DNA of 64,000 nucleotides, from contig DDFJ01000004.1 of the NCBI GenBank assembly GCA_002337125.1, positions 372,001 through 436,000 on the forward strand. The letters are read 5' to 3'. Shown one piece after another: positions 61,951-64,000 of this stretch. The DNA comes from Chitinophagaceae bacterium UBA1931 (GTDB taxonomy: Bacteria; Bacteroidota; Bacteroidia; Chitinophagales; Chitinophagaceae). The notes beneath the pieces were generated by a model. The model made no database searches, had not been told where the DNA came from, and was given only the letters and a program-made list of their open reading frames with translations. The translations under genes and the position numbers were made by a program. How positions within the stretch are numbered: position 1 is the first letter of the stretch; each line of letters opens with the position of its first letter.

Positions 61951-63192
61951 TTAATGTTTAACTTTAATAAAGCTTTCACTGTCCATCAGGTATTGTGCAT
62001 TTACTGCAACAGAATCTTTTTCAGTTAACCCGCTCAGTACCTGGATATGCTGCTTATGTTCAATTCCTGTTTTTACTGTCAGGGGTTTGAATCCACCTGT
62101 TGCTTTCAGAAACACAACTTTGTCAAGCCCCAGTGATAAGACTGCATCTTTCGGTAACCAATAAGCGTTTTTTGAGTTTCCAAAAACAGTAGCTTTTACC
62201 TGGCTGCCAATCGGGATCATTAACCGGCTGTTATCAAAATACACCCTGGCAGAAATTGTTTTACTGTCCTTCCGGTAAAAAGGCTCAATAAAATCAATTG
62301 TTGCCCTGAAATCCTTACCCGGTGCAGTTTCAGGTATTACTCTCACACGGTTTCCTTTTTTTAGCAACGCCTCATTTTCATCATATACATTCAGAATTAC
62401 CCATGCTCTTCCAGGATTAAAAACAGTAAAAACGGATTGCCCTTTCTGCACATACATTCCCTCTTTCAAGGAAAGTTCTTCTGTAATTAATGAAAGATCT
62501 TTCATCCCTTCCTGCTGCTGGTTCATATTGCTTACTGCCTCATGTATATGACCGTTATAGTTACTGTAAACAGCAATCGTTAAAGAGGGTTTACCTGATT
62601 GGATAACTGCCTTCAATTGGCCTGCATCCATTCCAAGCAATAAAAGCTTTTCTTTTGCAGCGTCAATAAGAGAGAGATTACCCGGGTCATTTTTCAACAG
62701 GAACAACAGGTTCTGCTGTGCAGTAAGTAACTCCGGGCTGTAAATATCAAATATGCGCTGCCCTTTGCTGATCTTTTGATAACGGTACCGCACATATAAT
62801 TTTTCGATTCGCCCTGAAACCCTTGCAGAAATACTTCCAACCTGTCTTGTATCGTAAGCAATATTTCCCAGTGCTTCGATTTCAATTTCTTCATCCCTCT
62901 GCTGTATGACAGTTACAGGAATGGAGGATACTACAAATTCGTCTGTGGGTTTCAGTAAAGTATTCAGATCAACATCTGCAACTTTCCTGTTGCCTGTTTC
63001 TTTTTTAACTAACTGCATTCCGCAAATGGGGCAGTTACCGGGTTTTTCCCTGATAATTTCAGGATGCATCGGGCAGGTATATAACGTAGTTTCTGATTCA
63101 TTTTTATGTGATTCAGAATGTTTATTTTTTGAATCATTGCAAGATAAAATCAGAACTGCTGCTGCCAGTAAAATAAAACTTATTCGCTTCAT
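61951..63192 (-). CDS. RND efflux periplasmic adaptor with heavy-metal-binding N-terminus (CusB-like), copy 1
   Basis: 413 residues. Lipoprotein signal with lipobox (AAAVLILSCNDS), YTCPMHPEIIREKPGNCPICGMQL motif (about 38-61), then HlyD domains with the barrel-sandwich VSGRIEKLYVRYRYQKISKGQRI and the C-terminal GLTEKDSVAVNAQYLMDSES. Paralogous to the next gene but the two are well diverged, so they likely serve different pump roles. It lies directly downstream of the multicopper oxidase gene (12 bases). Confidence 0.88.
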   Translation of the reverse strand: MKRISFILLAAAVLILSCNDSKNKHSESHKNESETTLYTCPMHPEIIREKPGNCPICGMQLVKKETGNRKVADVDLNTLLKPTDEFVVSSIPVTVIQQRDEEIEIEALGNIAYDTRQVGSISARVSGRIEKLYVRYRYQKISKGQRIFDIYSPELLTAQQNLLFLLKNDPGNLSLIDAAKEKLLLLGMDAGQLKAVIQSGKPSLTIAVYSNYNGHIHEAVSNMNQQQEGMKDLSLITEELSLKEGMYVQKGQSVFTVFNPGRAWVILNVYDENEALLKKGNRVRVIPETAPGKDFRATIDFIEPFYRKDSKTISARVYFDNSRLMIPIGSQVKATVFGNSKNAYWLPKDAVLSLGLDKVVFLKATGGFKPLTVKTGIEHKQHIQVLSGLTEKDSVAVNAQYLMDSESFIKVKH

Positions 63193-63204
63193 ATTGTTAT
63201 TTGC

Positions 63205-64000
63205 TTAGCTTATTTGATATTGTAACATCATTCCATCATCTTCGTGTTCAAGGTTATGGCAGTGTAGAACAAACTTGCCCGCATTACCTGCAAACGGAAC
63301 AATCATCTTCACTTTCTCTCCCGGTAATACCAAAACTGTATCTTTCCATCCACTTTCTGCTGCGGTTAATTGTCCACGGCCACCTGTACGTTCCAGCAAC
63401 TGAAAATGCACCGCATGTAAGTGAATAGGATGGGGCTCCTGCCCGTTTGTATTATCAAACACCCAAAGTTCAGTTGTGTTGGCAGAAACAGTTTCATCAA
63501 TCCTGTTTTTATCGTAAGTCTTACCATTGATTTTATGTAAGCCAGTCATTCCGCTGCCGCTCATTTGCATTTCGTTGATAACAAAATTCCTTGTCGTTGT
63601 TACTGCTGATGTTGAAATGGAATTGACAGATGCTAAAGTTGTGGGTACAGAAAACCGGTCGTTGACGATATTCTTAATTTTAAACCTGAGAATTTTAAAT
63701 TTCTGTTTACCCTGTACACTTCCTGCATTACTGAACTGCCTGCTTTCTAAATAAACATCTGAACCTTCAGTAAGTCCGGAAAAATTTACCAGCACATCCA
63801 ATCGCTCACCGGGAGAAATTAAAATTGACTTTACGGCTGCCGGACTTTTAAGCAAACCTCCGTCGTTACCAATAATCAACAAGTCTGCATTATTGCTGAA
63901 CGCAAGATTATAAATACGGGCATTAGAACCATTTAAAATTCTTAAACGATAATAAGCAGTTGCCACTTCAGTAAACGGTGAAGCAACACCATTTACAATA
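63205..64000 (-). CDS. Multicopper oxidase, C-terminal part (gene continues beyond the window)
   Basis: About 264 C-terminal residues are visible; the frame is open through the right edge (upstream residues IVNGVASPFTEVATAYYRL), so the GTG near 63966 is not the start. The last cupredoxin domain carries the type-1/type-3 copper signature: HPIHLHAVHF and VLHCHNLEHEDDGMM (HCH-x3-H, with Met as axial ligand). Such oxidases (CueO-like) oxidise Cu(I) and protect the periplasm. Genomic position before two metal-efflux adaptors supports a copper-resistance operon. Confidence 0.88.
   Translation of the reverse strand, partial: IVNGVASPFTEVATAYYRLRILNGSNARIYNLAFSNNADLLIIGNDGGLLKSPAAVKSILISPGERLDVLVNFSGLTEGSDVYLESRQFSNAGSVQGKQKFKILRFKIKNIVNDRFSVPTTLASVNSISTSAVTTTRNFVINEMQMSGSGMTGLHKINGKTYDKNRIDETVSANTTELWVFDNTNGQEPHPIHLHAVHFQLLERTGGRGQLTAAESGWKDTVLVLPGEKVKMIVPFAGNAGKFVLHCHNLEHEDDGMMLQYQIS

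Overview
The window is chromosomal DNA of a Bacteroidota bacterium, most likely family Chitinophagaceae. Reasons: promoters of the TAnnTTTG (-7) type, start codons mostly without Shine-Dalgarno sequences, PafA-type alkaline phosphatase, a Bacteroidota-style serine palmitoyltransferase, DUF5908 and CIS_TMP proteins, and PurS encoded apart from other pur genes. No tRNA, rRNA or CRISPR was seen.

Layout. 1-3.7 kb: end of a glycosyltransferase gene, rsmG, a NarL-type response regulator and a secreted M1 metallopeptidase. 3.7-32.8 kb: one long minus-strand locus encoding an extracellular contractile injection system (eCIS, Afp/PVC/MAC-like). In transcription order it has a DUF4255 tail-terminator protein, an unknown protein, sheath, two tube proteins, a 58-aa DUF5908 protein, a LysM baseplate protein, a VgrG-like spike, PAAR, gp25, two very large baseplate proteins, a PKD-repeat protein, a CIS_TMP protein, a peptidoglycan hydrolase, a 1321-aa DUF4157 protein with a C-terminal nuclease-like domain (candidate cargo toxin), a second DUF4157 protein and the AAA+ ATPase. 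One small AT-rich gene (6382-6834) lies on the opposite strand between the two DUF4157 genes and touches the stop of the toxin gene; it is a candidate immunity or accessory gene. There are no capsid, portal or terminase genes and no TssJLM, so this is neither a prophage nor a canonical T6SS.

33-47 kb is ordinary core chromosome: a PepSY-like protein, rsmI, purS, pssA, an Xaa-Pro aminopeptidase, pckA, a TonB-domain protein, a deoxynucleoside kinase, trpS, lon, pafA (with a duplicated 17-codon tail downstream) and spt.

47-56 kb is an accessory island. After a G-rich repetitive stretch come two unknown genes, an XRE regulator and a tyrosine recombinase, then an array of at least four gene cassettes. 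Each junction holds a ~135-bp foldable repeat. Each cassette begins with GTTrrnnrc-like sequence and ends with its reverse complement, and this end sequence differs from cassette to cassette but matches within each one over 13-15 bp. That is the arrangement expected of integron gene cassettes with attC-like sites, here in a Bacteroidota background. The cassettes carry an unknown, possibly secreted protein; arsR-merTP-GDCCVxC (mercury); an HxlR regulator with a DsbA-like protein; and an alpha/beta hydrolase. A cupin gene follows the last, degenerate site.

56-60.4 kb is a minus-strand nitrosative-stress operon: RIC di-iron repair protein, a His-rich lipoprotein, a DUF2249 protein, a polytopic membrane protein, a DUF59 protein and an Rrf2/NsrR-like regulator. 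A 30-bp perfect dyad lies just upstream of a good -7 element. 60.7-64 kb is the start of a copper/heavy-metal resistance cluster: a multicopper oxidase (cut by the window edge) and two tandem RND periplasmic adaptors with heavy-metal-binding N-termini.
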